A program made the translations under genes and the position numbers. Below the pieces are notes generated by a model. The model made no database searches. It was not told where the DNA came from and saw only the letters and a list, made by a program, of their open reading frames with translations. Below, one piece after another: positions 16,929 through 25,623 of a stretch of 64,000 bases of DNA (position 1 is the first letter of the stretch; the number at the start of each line of letters is the position of its first letter). This DNA comes from Lachnospiraceae bacterium (lineage in GTDB: Bacteria; Bacillota; Clostridia; Lachnospirales; Lachnospiraceae): assembly GCA_024693135.1 (NCBI GenBank), contig JAILLN010000048.1:1-64000 (forward strand). Direction: 5' to 3'.

Positions 16929-19123
16929 GATTTCTGCTTCGGCTGCGTAAGCTTAAAGAGGGCCACTCCCATGGGAGCCACCTTTACCCGGATGGAATAA
17001 GGCCGGCCGTCGCATTCATCCTCTGCCGCCGTAAGGACTTTGGGGTTGGTGAAGCCGAAGCCTCCGTACCGCTCCTCATCCGAATTAAAGATCTCGGTAT
17101 ATTTCCCGGGCTGCGGCACCCCGATCTTGTACTCCTTCCGGGGTATGCTGATAAAATTGGCCAGGCACACCAGCACGTCATCCTTCCTCGATGACCTCCG
17201 GGCAAAGACGATGATGTTTTCATTCGCGGAGATATTGTTGATCCATTCGAAGCCTTCCATGTCCGAATCCAGCTCATAAAGCGCTGGATTTCCCAGATAG
17301 GACTGCATGAGGTCGCGGAAGAATTCCCCGAAGTAGGCATCCATCCGCTCTTCGATCCCTGTTTCCGGAAACAGCGGCTTCTTCCCCGGGGTAAAGCCCG
17401 CATAGTCCCCGCCTCCGGGATAGATCAGCTTCTTGCCCGGATGGAAGGTGAAGTAGGCATAGAGGGCTCTCAGGCAGGAGAATTTCTCGTCATTGTCTCC
17501 GGCCATGAGGTCAAAGAGGGTCTTGCGCCCAAGGGCCGCCTGCCTGTGGGACAGGGGCAGGATGAAATGCTCGTTATATTGGTAGATCATGGGGAAGCAG
17601 AGCTCGTTATAATGGGCCGAGCGGCTAAGGGGGCTGTGCTTCAGGTATCCCAAGGTATCCCTGGTCCAGCCGGTATTCAGCTTAAAGGAGAATCCCAGCC
17701 CGGAATCCGCCTGGGGCGCGGTGATGCCGGGGAAGGCGGACTCATCGTCTGCAATGGTCAGGATATCTCCGGACATTTTGTCCAGGACGGTATTCAGGTC
17801 ACGGAAGAAGTCGATGGCATCCAGGTTTTCATTCCCGCCATAGATATTGGGGGTAAAGCCTCCGCCCTGCTTCCCATAATCCAGATAAAGGACCTGTGCC
17901 ATATTGGGAAGCCTGAGCCCGTCTGCATGAAATACGGAGACCAGGAACAGCGCATCTGCCATCAGGAAGTTCCGCACCTCGCTCCTTCCCAGGTTGAAGT
18001 ACCGGTTGTCCCCCTCCGGATAGACATGCCGCTTCGGATCCGGATCCTCATACAGGCAGCTTCCGTCATATTCCATAAGCCCCGATGCATGGCAGGGGAA
18101 TTTCGCCACATTCAAGTCAAGGATCACGCCGATGTCATTTTTATGGAGCTCGTTCACCAGGCTCATGATCGTTGAAGCCCCGCCATAGACCGCCGCAGGG
18201 CTATAAAATCCGTCCATGGGATCAAAGACGTCCGAAAGGGCAATATGGGTAAACCCGAAGGCTGAAGCCAGTCCGGAAAGGGAAGCAGCCGCCTTTTGAG
18301 GATCAAAGACGGTCTTCTGGTCTTTTACCGTAAGGAAGCTCCTCAGATCCGCATCCAGGATCGATACCGCCATATTCCTGCCCTGGATCCGGCCCCTCCC
18401 TTCGATCCAGTCGTCGTCCGCGAAGATGAAGTGGTTCAGATCCGCGACGATGGAGGCGCCCTCTGCCCCTCCCTCTGTATCAAAGGCATAAGGATCCGAT
18501 TTCATGAGGCAGACTCCGCTGCGGAGCTTGATCTCATATTTATAGATCGCGCCCTCCTTCACCCCGGGAAGGAAAAGCTCGAATATGCCGGATTCCCAGA
18601 GCCGCTCCATCTGGCAGAACCGCCCGTCCCATCCGTTGAAATCGCCGACCACGCTGACCCGGATGGCGGAGGGTGCCCAGACGGCAAAATGCGTGCCCGG
18701 GATGCCGTTCATGGTCATGGGATGGGCTCCCAGTATCTCATAAGCCCGGTAATGGAGGCCGGAATTGAATTTCTGCACGTCCCTCTTGGTGATGACCCCC
18801 GGGAAGGAATAGGGATCGGACTGCTCCGTCTTATTCCCTTCTTTGTCGGTGATCACGAAGGTATATTCAAAGGGCTCCCGGTTTTTGACGAGGATGGCAA
18901 AGTACCCTTCCTCATCGGCAAGCTCCATGGTCTGGGCATGCTTCTCGCCCTTCATCCGGATCTCTACCTTCGAGGCCTCCGGGCAGTATGCCGTGACCAG
19001 GGTCTGCCCTCCCCGCACCGGATGTGCCCCGAGCACGGCCTTCGGATGGTCTTCCTCGGAGTAGGCCACCGCCTCGATCTCCGCCCAATCCATGAGATTA
19101 TAGAGTTTTTTTGACATTGCCAT
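16925..19123 (-). CDS. GlgB-like branching-enzyme homologue with catalytic residues lost
   Basis: It aligns by eye with 1,4-alpha-glucan branching enzyme over its length: N-terminal beta domains (about residues 25-215, including a CBM48-like AVWAPSAIRVSVVGDFNGWD), a GH13 barrel and the C-terminal beta domain. The catalytic residues are replaced. The nucleophile region reads HADGLRLPNMAQ instead of GLRVDAVAS (Asp405 of E. coli becomes Pro). The acid/base region reads TIADDES instead of MAEEST (Glu458 becomes Asp). The third reads LPLSHRQAALG instead of LPLSHDEVVHG (Asp526 becomes Arg). Region I also reads DLNVAKFP instead of DWVPGHFP. The frame is intact over 732 residues, so it is not a decaying pseudogene by appearance. 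It probably binds glucan rather than branching it (inference). Confidence 0.88.
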   Translation of the reverse strand: MAMSKKLYNLMDWAEIEAVAYSEEDHPKAVLGAHPVRGGQTLVTAYCPEASKVEIRMKGEKHAQTMELADEEGYFAILVKNREPFEYTFVITDKEGNKTEQSDPYSFPGVITKRDVQKFNSGLHYRAYEILGAHPMTMNGIPGTHFAVWAPSAIRVSVVGDFNGWDGRFCQMERLWESGIFELFLPGVKEGAIYKYEIKLRSGVCLMKSDPYAFDTEGGAEGASIVADLNHFIFADDDWIEGRGRIQGRNMAVSILDADLRSFLTVKDQKTVFDPQKAAASLSGLASAFGFTHIALSDVFDPMDGFYSPAAVYGGASTIMSLVNELHKNDIGVILDLNVAKFPCHASGLMEYDGSCLYEDPDPKRHVYPEGDNRYFNLGRSEVRNFLMADALFLVSVFHADGLRLPNMAQVLYLDYGKQGGGFTPNIYGGNENLDAIDFFRDLNTVLDKMSGDILTIADDESAFPGITAPQADSGLGFSFKLNTGWTRDTLGYLKHSPLSRSAHYNELCFPMIYQYNEHFILPLSHRQAALGRKTLFDLMAGDNDEKFSCLRALYAYFTFHPGKKLIYPGGGDYAGFTPGKKPLFPETGIEERMDAYFGEFFRDLMQSYLGNPALYELDSDMEGFEWINNISANENIIVFARRSSRKDDVLVCLANFISIPRKEYKIGVPQPGKYTEIFNSDEERYGGFGFTNPKVLTAAEDECDGRPYSIRVKVAPMGVALFKLTQPKQKS

Positions 19124-19187
19124 GGTTTTTTCTCTCCTATGCGATATGTATTATCCCGGCGCTCTGTACCGGCAGGGTTTTAAGGCC

Positions 19188-20438
19188 CTAGATCTGATGG
19201 ATCAACAGCCCCGAGCGCAGCTTCGGCTCAAACCAGGTGGATTTCGGGGGCATCAGCTCTCCGGCATCCGCCGTGGCAAAAAGCTCCTGGATGGATGTGG
19301 GATACATGGAAAATGCCACCATAGCCTCCCTCCGGTCTACCCTCTGGGTCAAGGCCTCAAGACCCCGGATCCCGCCGATGAAATCGATCCGGCTGTCTTT
19401 TTTCGGATCCTCGATCCCCAGAATCGGGGAAAGCACCTCGTTTTGCAGGATGGATACGTCAAGCCCCGCCACAGGATCCTCGCTCCTTGCGGTCTCCCTT
19501 GCGGTAAGCAGGTACCATTTCCCGCTGATATACATGCCAAAGGTTCCTTTTTCCTTCGGATGGACGGGCTCATCCCCTGCTTCCTCCACCTCGAATTTCT
19601 TCCTCAGGCGGTCAAAGAAACGGTCCTCGGACAGGCCGTTCAGGTCCTTTACCACCCGGTTATAATCCATAATCTGAAGCTCATCATCCCCGAAGAGGAC
19701 GGCAAGGAAGAAATCATGCTCCGCTTCATGCGCCTCCTCCCCGGAGCCCTTCAATGCTTCCCTTCTTTTGAGGGCCACTTTCACGGCAGAAGCCGCCCGG
19801 TGATGTCCGTCTGCGATATAGAGCCGGTCCATCCCCCGGAAGGCATCCCGGATGGTCCTAATGTCCTCCTCTGCTTCAATGATGGTGATCCTGTGGGTTA
19901 TGCCGTCCGGCGAAGTAAAATCATAGACAGGCTCCTTTTCCTTCCGGAGCCGGCATATCAGCTCCCGGATCCCTTCATGGGCCCGGTAAGCCAAAAAGAT
20001 AGGCCCGGTCTGTGCGTTCAGGGCATCCACATGACAGATCCGGTCCCTCTCCTTTTCTTCCCTGGTATTTTCATGCTTCCGGATCACGCGGTTTACATAA
20101 TCATCCACCGCGCATACTGCCCCGATCCCAGCCTGGGTACGGCCGTTCATGGTCAGCTCATAGAGATAATAGCACTCCTTCTCCTCCCGGATGAAGCTGC
20201 CCTTCTGCAGCATGGAATGAAAGATTTCCGCTGCTTTTTGGTAGACCTCCTGCCCATAGGGATCGGTTCCCTTGGGGAAATTGACCTCAGCCCGGTCGAT
20301 CTGGAGGAAGGAAAACGGCTCCTTTAATACCTCTACCCTGGCTTCCTCCGTATCCATGACGTCGTAGGGAAGGGCCGCGATCCTTGCCGCAAGCTGCCCG
20401 GCGGGCCGTACTGCCTTAAAAGGCCTGACATCTGCCAT
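19188..20438 (-). CDS. DUF1015-family protein, possible serine-metabolism enzyme
   Basis: It matches the DUF1015 family: PFKAVRP at the N-terminus, LPYDVMDTEEAR, FLQIDRAE, QTGPIFLAY and the hallmark LYIADGHHRAASA. The length of 416 residues is typical and it has no membrane segment. Family members often neighbour serA/serC in Clostridia (my recollection). The IADGHHR motif recalls the ParB/sulfiredoxin-like fold that includes ADP-dependent serine kinase. A role at the phosphoserine/serine step is therefore plausible but inferred. It lies 14 bp behind the CobL-like gene, at the distal end of the serC-serA-por run. Confidence 0.85.
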   Translation of the reverse strand: MADVRPFKAVRPAGQLAARIAALPYDVMDTEEARVEVLKEPFSFLQIDRAEVNFPKGTDPYGQEVYQKAAEIFHSMLQKGSFIREEKECYYLYELTMNGRTQAGIGAVCAVDDYVNRVIRKHENTREEKERDRICHVDALNAQTGPIFLAYRAHEGIRELICRLRKEKEPVYDFTSPDGITHRITIIEAEEDIRTIRDAFRGMDRLYIADGHHRAASAVKVALKRREALKGSGEEAHEAEHDFFLAVLFGDDELQIMDYNRVVKDLNGLSEDRFFDRLRKKFEVEEAGDEPVHPKEKGTFGMYISGKWYLLTARETARSEDPVAGLDVSILQNEVLSPILGIEDPKKDSRIDFIGGIRGLEALTQRVDRREAMVAFSMYPTSIQELFATADAGELMPPKSTWFEPKLRSGLLIHQI

Positions 20439-20452
20439 GAATCATACTCCTT

Positions 20453-21358
20453 TTATTCCTGGGCCCTTGCCGTGATGATCCACGGCGCCGGCTGGTTTTC
20501 AAATACGTTTTTGGATGTAAGGTAAGATACGGCAATCTGGATGATGGATACGTCAGTTAAGCCATACCGCGCAAGGATCTCCCGGATGGATGCCGCCATC
20601 TTGAAATCCAGGGTATAGATCACGAAATCCATGTGGGGATTGATGCCGGTAAGATAAGCCAGCTCGTGCTCTAAGCTCGCCGATGCCACAAGCATGGTGG
20701 TATCGGGCACCGGCAGGTCTTTCATGGTATCCTCTCCCACATGGTCTACGATCCGGATATTCTGCAGGCCGAAGCGGCTCACATTCTCCTCCATGGTCTC
20801 CCGGTCGCCCTGCCGGTATTCCACGGCGATCACCGTGGCTTCCCCGCTGATCATGGCGGCCTCCACGGCGATGGATTCCCCGGAGATGATGCACAGATTC
20901 TTCCGGTCGTCGATCTGCATCTTGGAAAGCAGCACGGAGCGGATCTCCGCCCCCACATACTTCACGGAGCCGGAAGCGAATTTCTTATTGTCCATGCCGA
21001 ACTTGATGGTGCTCCTGGCGGAGGGGTTCAGGATGATCATCCCCGCCGAGGCATTGATCCCGCGGTCGATCATGGCAGATACCGGATCCCTTAGGATGGG
21101 TCCCTTCGGCTCCGATCCCTCATTATAGATCACCTCGCAGTCGCCCAGGCCCACGTCCCACATCTTGTAGAAGATATCCGGATGGCCCGCTTCGGTAAAG
21201 ACCAGCACGCAGCGGTGGGATTCTACCGTAGGGATCAGGTTCTTATTGCGCCTGGTGATATCCAGGATCTTTACATGCTCCAGATCCACCTCCGTATTGT
21301 CGGAAAAATACTTCAGCCAGGAAAGGATGTGTGAATTCGTAAAAAGGTTTTTTTCCAC
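20453..21358 (-). CDS. Truncated CobL (CbiE-CbiT)-like protein with altered SAM motif
   Basis: Residues about 130-300 align by eye with the precorrin decarboxylating methyltransferase CbiT: AEIRSVLLSKM where CbiT has EVRCLIMCLA, then VIAVEYRQGDRETMEENVSR, NIRIVDHVGEDTMKDLPVPD and a C-terminal AVSYLTSKNVF. Residues about 45-115 resemble the C-terminal half of CbiE (RCVLVFTEAGHPD, VGLGDCEVIYNEG). The SAM-binding glycine motif (VGCGTGG type) is replaced by IISGES, and the CbiE N-terminal half is absent. GTG at 21358 is chosen because GGAGG precedes it by 4 bases; the longer frame would overlap porB. No other cobalamin genes are nearby. The function is unknown; it is probably tied to the por operon. 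Confidence 0.8.
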   Translation of the reverse strand: MEKNLFTNSHILSWLKYFSDNTEVDLEHVKILDITRRNKNLIPTVESHRCVLVFTEAGHPDIFYKMWDVGLGDCEVIYNEGSEPKGPILRDPVSAMIDRGINASAGMIILNPSARSTIKFGMDNKKFASGSVKYVGAEIRSVLLSKMQIDDRKNLCIISGESIAVEAAMISGEATVIAVEYRQGDRETMEENVSRFGLQNIRIVDHVGEDTMKDLPVPDTTMLVASASLEHELAYLTGINPHMDFVIYTLDFKMAASIREILARYGLTDVSIIQIAVSYLTSKNVFENQPAPWIITARAQE

Positions 21359-21377
21359 GTTTCCTCCGATCCGGGGG

Positions 21378-22310
21378 CTACCTGCACTTTGCAAGCAGCT
21401 CTTCCCACTTCTTGTCTACATACTCCTGGGCCTTTGCGATGGTCCATTCATTGCCCGGCTTGAAGCAGTGGGAAAATCTCCCCTGCCTGCGCATGAATTC
21501 CTCTACGGGCAGCTTTTTCTTCGGCTCATAGGTCAGGCGGTACTCTCCCTCCACCACTTCATATACCGGCCATACGCAGGTATCGATGGCGGCTTTGCAG
21601 ATCTCCACCAGGTCCTCCTCCGGATACTGCCAGCCCCTGGGGCACGGCGTCAGCACGTTCACAAAGGTAGGCCCCTTCGTATAGATGGCCCGGTGAGCCT
21701 TCTCATGGAAATCCTTCATGGTGCCAAAAAGGGTGGTCTGCGCTACATAGGACGAGCCGTGGGCCACCATAATCTGGGTCAGGTCCTTCTGCTCCTGCTT
21801 CTTTCCCACGGACTCGGCTCCTGCCGGAGTAGTGGTGGCGGAAGCAAACCGGGGCGTGGCGGAGGAACGCTGGGTGCCCGTATTCATATAGGCATTGTTG
21901 TCATAGCAGAAATACGTGAAGTCATGCCCCCGCTCAAAGGCCCCGGAAAGAGACTGGAAGCCGATATCATAGGTTCCGCCGTCTCCGCCGATGGCCAGGA
22001 TCTTGACCTCCTCGTCCTTCGGAAGCCTCCCCCTGCGCTTCATGACATTTAAGGCGGCCTCCACCCCCGATGCGGTAGCGGATGCATTTTCGAAAGCGGT
22101 ATGGATGTAGGAATCCTCCCAGGCGGTATAGGGATACTGGAAGGAGGATACCTCCAGGCAGCCGGTGGCATTGCAGATCACCGCCCTGTCCTCAGGATCC
22201 ACGGCCCGCATCATGGCGCGGCAGACGATCCCGGCCCCGCAGCCTGCGCAGAGCCTGTGTCCGGGATAGAACCGCTCCCGTTTATTCATTTCCTGTTTTA
22301 AATTATAAGC
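21378..22310 (-). CDS. porB: Pyruvate:ferredoxin oxidoreductase, beta subunit
   Basis: The thiamine-diphosphate-binding subunit of the four-subunit 2-oxoacid oxidoreductase, which converts pyruvate and CoA to acetyl-CoA, CO2 and reduced ferredoxin. The TPP motif is GGDGGTYDIGFQSLSGA ... YDNNAYMNTG. Cysteines CAGCGAG, CNATGC and TPCPRG fit a [4Fe-4S] site. It starts with GTG at 22310 behind AAGGAG; the frame is open 30 codons further but would overlap porA. The length of 310 residues is normal. The substrate is probably pyruvate, although other 2-oxoacids cannot be excluded. Confidence 0.93.
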   Translation of the reverse strand, partial: AYNLKQEMNKRERFYPGHRLCAGCGAGIVCRAMMRAVDPEDRAVICNATGCLEVSSFQYPYTAWEDSYIHTAFENASATASGVEAALNVMKRRGRLPKDEEVKILAIGGDGGTYDIGFQSLSGAFERGHDFTYFCYDNNAYMNTGTQRSSATPRFASATTTPAGAESVGKKQEQKDLTQIMVAHGSSYVAQTTLFGTMKDFHEKAHRAIYTKGPTFVNVLTPCPRGWQYPEEDLVEICKAAIDTCVWPVYEVVEGEYRLTYEPKKKLPVEEFMRRQGRFSHCFKPGNEWTIAKAQEYVDKKWEELLAKCR

Positions 22311-22341
22311 CACGGTCTCTCCTTTTCTTCTGTCAAAACGA

Positions 22342-23526
22342 TCACAATGACCTGACGCCCAAGTGGGAATATACAGGGCCGATCTCTGCTCCCTTCGCAA
22401 TCCCGCAAAGCCTCTTAAAGACCTCCGACGCGCTTTCTACGGTAAAGTCCCTGCCGCCTAAGCCATAGACCACATCGATGAGCTTCGGCCGGCTTTCGGC
22501 ATTGATCAGGGCGCCTGAGGTTTCCGCAAAGAGCGGGCCGCCACAGGCAGAAAATCCCTCGCTTTTATCCATGACGGCTGCGGCCTTGCAGTTTTTCAGG
22601 ACTTCACAAAGCTCCGGTCCCGGGAAGGGCCGGAATGCCCGGATCTTTACCACTCCCGCACGGATCCCTTCCTCCCGGAGGGCATCTGCCGCCACCTTTG
22701 CCGTGCCCGCAGAGGAGCCCATGATCACAAGCGCCACATCCGCATCCTCCATCCGGTAGCATTCAAAGAAGCCGTATTCCCTGCCGAAGGTTTTCCGGAA
22801 GTCTTCTGCCACCTCCAGGATCACCTGCTTTGCCCTCTTCATGGCCTCTGCCTGTGCGACCCTTGCTTCCATGTAGTAAGCAGAGATGCCGTAAGGCCCC
22901 ACGGCCAGGGGATTCTCTTTTTTCAGGAGATAGTTCTCCGGATGGTATTCCCCGACGAATTTTTTAACCTCTTCATCCTCCTCCAGCTCGATGTTTTCGA
23001 TGGCATGGGAGGTGATGAAGCCGTCCTGGCAGATCATCAGCGGAAGCCTCACCGAGGAATGCTCCGCGATCCGGTGTGCCATGAGGAGGTTGTCATAGAC
23101 CTCCTGGTTATTTTCCGCATAGAGCTGGATGAAGCCCGAATCCCGCTCCGCCATGGAGTCGGAATAATCGTGGTTGATATTGATGGGGCCGGTAAGTGCC
23201 CTGCAGGATACGGCCAGCACCACGGGAAGCCTTAAGGATGCCGCCACGTACAGGACCTCATTCATGAAGGAAAGCCCTGCCGAGGAGGTCGCCGTCACGG
23301 CCCTGCAGCCTGCGGCCTCGGCCCCGATGCAGGCAGACAGCGAGGAATGCTCGCTCTCTACACAGATAAACTCGGTTTCTACCCTCCCGTCCGCCACATA
23401 CTGGGCAAAGTACTGGGGTATCTCGGTGGAGGGGGTAATGGGAAACATGGCAAAAACGTCCGGATCGATCTGCCTTAAGGCCGTCGCCACCGCTTCGTTT
23501 CCCGACATGCGCTCACGGATGCTCAT
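22342..23526 (-). CDS. porA: Pyruvate:ferredoxin oxidoreductase, alpha subunit
   Basis: It supplies the pyrimidine-binding half of the TPP site and the core domain. Conserved elements are GNEAVATALR, MFPITPSTEIPQ, ESEHSSLSACIGAEAAG, TATSSAGLSFMNE, RALTGPININHDYSD, SMAERDSG and MICQDGFITSHA. The length of 394 residues is typical. AGGAGAG stands 6 bases before the ATG. It lies between porD and porB, giving the order gamma-delta-alpha-beta also seen in thermophiles such as Thermotoga. Many Clostridia instead use a single fused NifJ. Confidence 0.95.
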   Translation of the reverse strand: MSIRERMSGNEAVATALRQIDPDVFAMFPITPSTEIPQYFAQYVADGRVETEFICVESEHSSLSACIGAEAAGCRAVTATSSAGLSFMNEVLYVAASLRLPVVLAVSCRALTGPININHDYSDSMAERDSGFIQLYAENNQEVYDNLLMAHRIAEHSSVRLPLMICQDGFITSHAIENIELEEDEEVKKFVGEYHPENYLLKKENPLAVGPYGISAYYMEARVAQAEAMKRAKQVILEVAEDFRKTFGREYGFFECYRMEDADVALVIMGSSAGTAKVAADALREEGIRAGVVKIRAFRPFPGPELCEVLKNCKAAAVMDKSEGFSACGGPLFAETSGALINAESRPKLIDVVYGLGGRDFTVESASEVFKRLCGIAKGAEIGPVYSHLGVRSL

Positions 23527-23584
23527 GGATTCTCTCCTGTAAATAAAATCATCTCCGTCTGTTCCATATGGATCCTTCTTTCGT

Positions 23585-23881
23585 TCACTGCTTCCAGATG
23601 ATGGCCTCGAAGGGGCAGGTCTTCAGGCAGATCCCGCAGCCCTTGCAGTGGTCATAGTCAAATTCGTCCCTCTTCCCGTCGGATACGGGAATGCTGGCAT
23701 CCGGGCAGAAGGGGGCACAGAGCAGGCACTGCTTGCATTTTTCCCGGATCCACTTTGGGGTCCTGCTCCTCCATTCCCCGGTCTTTGTCAGGACGCTCGA
23801 GCCGCTTTCATAGATCTCGCAGCCCTCCGTCAGGTCCTGCCAGGCTATCTGTTCGTTGATCTCTTCTGCTCTATTTTTCAT
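23585..23881 (-). CDS. porD: Pyruvate:ferredoxin oxidoreductase, delta (ferredoxin) subunit
   Basis: A 98-residue two-[4Fe-4S] subunit that passes electrons from the TPP site to external ferredoxin. Both cluster motifs are visible: CKQCLLCAPFCPDASIP and CKGCGICLKTCPFEAI. The N-terminal 45 residues are the usual PorD extension. It overlaps the 3' end of porG by 11 bp. Confidence 0.95.
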   Translation of the reverse strand: MKNRAEEINEQIAWQDLTEGCEIYESGSSVLTKTGEWRSRTPKWIREKCKQCLLCAPFCPDASIPVSDGKRDEFDYDHCKGCGICLKTCPFEAIIWKQ

Positions 23882-24452
23882 AACACACCCTGTCCATGGC
23901 GGCCCGGAGGCATTTCAGATTTCCCTCCACCACCTGCGGTTTCTTCGCAAATTTATGTCCGTAGGATTCCTTCATGTCACTTAAAAAACGTTCCCGTTCT
24001 ACGATGCGGCTGACCTCTACCAAGGCCGCCAGCATGGGGGTATTCGGGAAATACCTTCCCAGAAACTCCATGGATACCGCCCGGGCATCGATGGTCGCCA
24101 CCCGTCCCTCGTATCCTCTCAAGGCTTCCCTTAGTTCCTCCGGCTTTTTGGCAGAATTAATGATGACCGCCCCGTCTTTTTTCAGCCCTGCCGTCACATC
24201 CACGCTGAAGATCAGGGTCTCATCCACCACCGCCACAAAATCCGGCTCATAGATATTGGAATGGATGAGGCAGCGCTCATCGGAGATCCGGTTATAGGCC
24301 GTGATCGGCGCCCCGGAGCGCTCCGGCCCGTATTCCGGGAAGGACTGCACATATTTCCCTGCCATGAAGGCCGCATCGGCCAAAAGCTGGCTTGCTGTCT
24401 TGGCTCCCTGGCCTCCCCGGCCATGCCATCGTACTTCTGTCAATCGTCCCAT
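23871..24452 (-). CDS. porG: Pyruvate:ferredoxin oxidoreductase, gamma subunit
   Basis: The CoA-interacting gamma subunit. The signature WHGRGGQGAKTASQLLADA begins at residue 9, followed by QSFPEYGPERSGAPI. The length of 193 residues is typical. It opens the por block 7 bp behind serA, so por and serine synthesis are probably cotranscribed. GTGAGGG lies before the ATG. Confidence 0.95.
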   Translation of the reverse strand: MGRLTEVRWHGRGGQGAKTASQLLADAAFMAGKYVQSFPEYGPERSGAPITAYNRISDERCLIHSNIYEPDFVAVVDETLIFSVDVTAGLKKDGAVIINSAKKPEELREALRGYEGRVATIDARAVSMEFLGRYFPNTPMLAALVEVSRIVERERFLSDMKESYGHKFAKKPQVVEGNLKCLRAAMDRVCYEK

Positions 24453-24459
24453 TGTGCCC

Positions 24460-25623
24460 TCACTTTACGATCCGTACCCGGAAGACTCCGTCTATGGTGC
24501 TGATCCGGCTGATGAGCTCTTCCGATACCGGGGAATCCGTGTCAAAGACCGAGACGGCATTGTCTCCCCTGGATTTATTGTACATTTCCGAGATATTGAT
24601 CCCGGCATCGCCGAATACCGCCGAAAACTTCGTGATCATATTGGCCACGTTGGCATGGAAGACCATGACCCGGCCGGCCTTGTCGCAGACGCCCATATTG
24701 AGGTTCGGGAAGTTCACGGAGTTTTTGATATTGCCGTTTTGCATATAATCCGTAAGCTCCTGGACCGCCATGACGGCGCAGTTGTCCTCGGATTCCTCGG
24801 TGGAGGCGCCAAGATGCGGGATGATGATGCAGCCCTCTTCGCCGATGGTGGTGGGATTCGGAAAATCACAGACATATTTCCGAAGCTTGCCTACCTTCAG
24901 CGCACTCACCACGGCCTCCTCATCCACCAGCAGGTCCCTGGCCAGATTGATGATCACGGCGCTGTTTTTCATCATCTTGATGGCCTTGGCGTCGATCATC
25001 TTTTTGGTGGAGTCCAGAAGCGGCACATGGATGGTGATATAGTCGCAGTCCGCATAGATCTCCTCGACGTTTTTCACATGCCGGACGGAACGGGACAGCT
25101 TCCAGGCCGCATCGATGGAGATATAAGGATCGTAGCCATAGACCTCCATCCCCAGGTTTACCGCCGTATTGGCCACCTTGATCCCGATGGCGCCCAATCC
25201 GATGACGCCCAGCTTCTTTCCGGTGATCTCGGTCCCGGCATAGGCTTTTTTCTGCTTTTCCGTAAGCTTCGCTACATCCTCCACGCCCTTCTGGGTCTCT
25301 ACCCAGCCGATGCCGCCCACGATGTCGCGACTTGCAAGGAGCATGGCGGCGATCACCAGTTCCTTCACCCCGTTGGCATTGGCGCCCGGGGTATTAAAGA
25401 CCACGATGCCCTTTGCGGCGCAGCGGTCCAGGGGGATATTGTTCACCCCGGCTCCGGCCCTGGCGATGGCCAAGAGGTTCTCCGGCATCTCCAAGTCATG
25501 CATGGCGGCGGAGCGGACCAGCACGCAGTCCGCATCCTGAAAATCGCTGCATTCCACGAAGTCCCCGTCAAATTGATCCAGTCCCACCTTTGCGATATTG
25601 TTCAGGCAATGATATTTATACAT
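24460..25623 (-). CDS. serA: D-3-phosphoglycerate dehydrogenase
   Basis: The first step of serine synthesis: 3-phosphoglycerate is oxidised to 3-phosphohydroxypyruvate with NAD. The substrate arginine/glutamate/histidine set is visible around RAGAGVNNIP, NLARDLLVDEEAV and IIPHLGASTEESEDN. The Rossmann motif is GVIGLGAIGIKVAN. The C-terminal 70 residues are an ACT domain, suggesting allosteric control by serine. The total is 387 residues. AAAGGAAACAGCC precedes the chosen ATG. The gene overlaps serC by 8 bp. Confidence 0.96.
   Translation of the reverse strand: MYKYHCLNNIAKVGLDQFDGDFVECSDFQDADCVLVRSAAMHDLEMPENLLAIARAGAGVNNIPLDRCAAKGIVVFNTPGANANGVKELVIAAMLLASRDIVGGIGWVETQKGVEDVAKLTEKQKKAYAGTEITGKKLGVIGLGAIGIKVANTAVNLGMEVYGYDPYISIDAAWKLSRSVRHVKNVEEIYADCDYITIHVPLLDSTKKMIDAKAIKMMKNSAVIINLARDLLVDEEAVVSALKVGKLRKYVCDFPNPTTIGEEGCIIIPHLGASTEESEDNCAVMAVQELTDYMQNGNIKNSVNFPNLNMGVCDKAGRVMVFHANVANMITKFSAVFGDAGINISEMYNKSRGDNAVSVFDTDSPVSEELISRISTIDGVFRVRIVK

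Noticed and set aside
16925-19123. Calling the GlgB-like gene a pseudogene or sequencing artefact
   Set aside because: The frame is unbroken, domain order is complete and substitutions are scattered at four separate sites rather than clustered.
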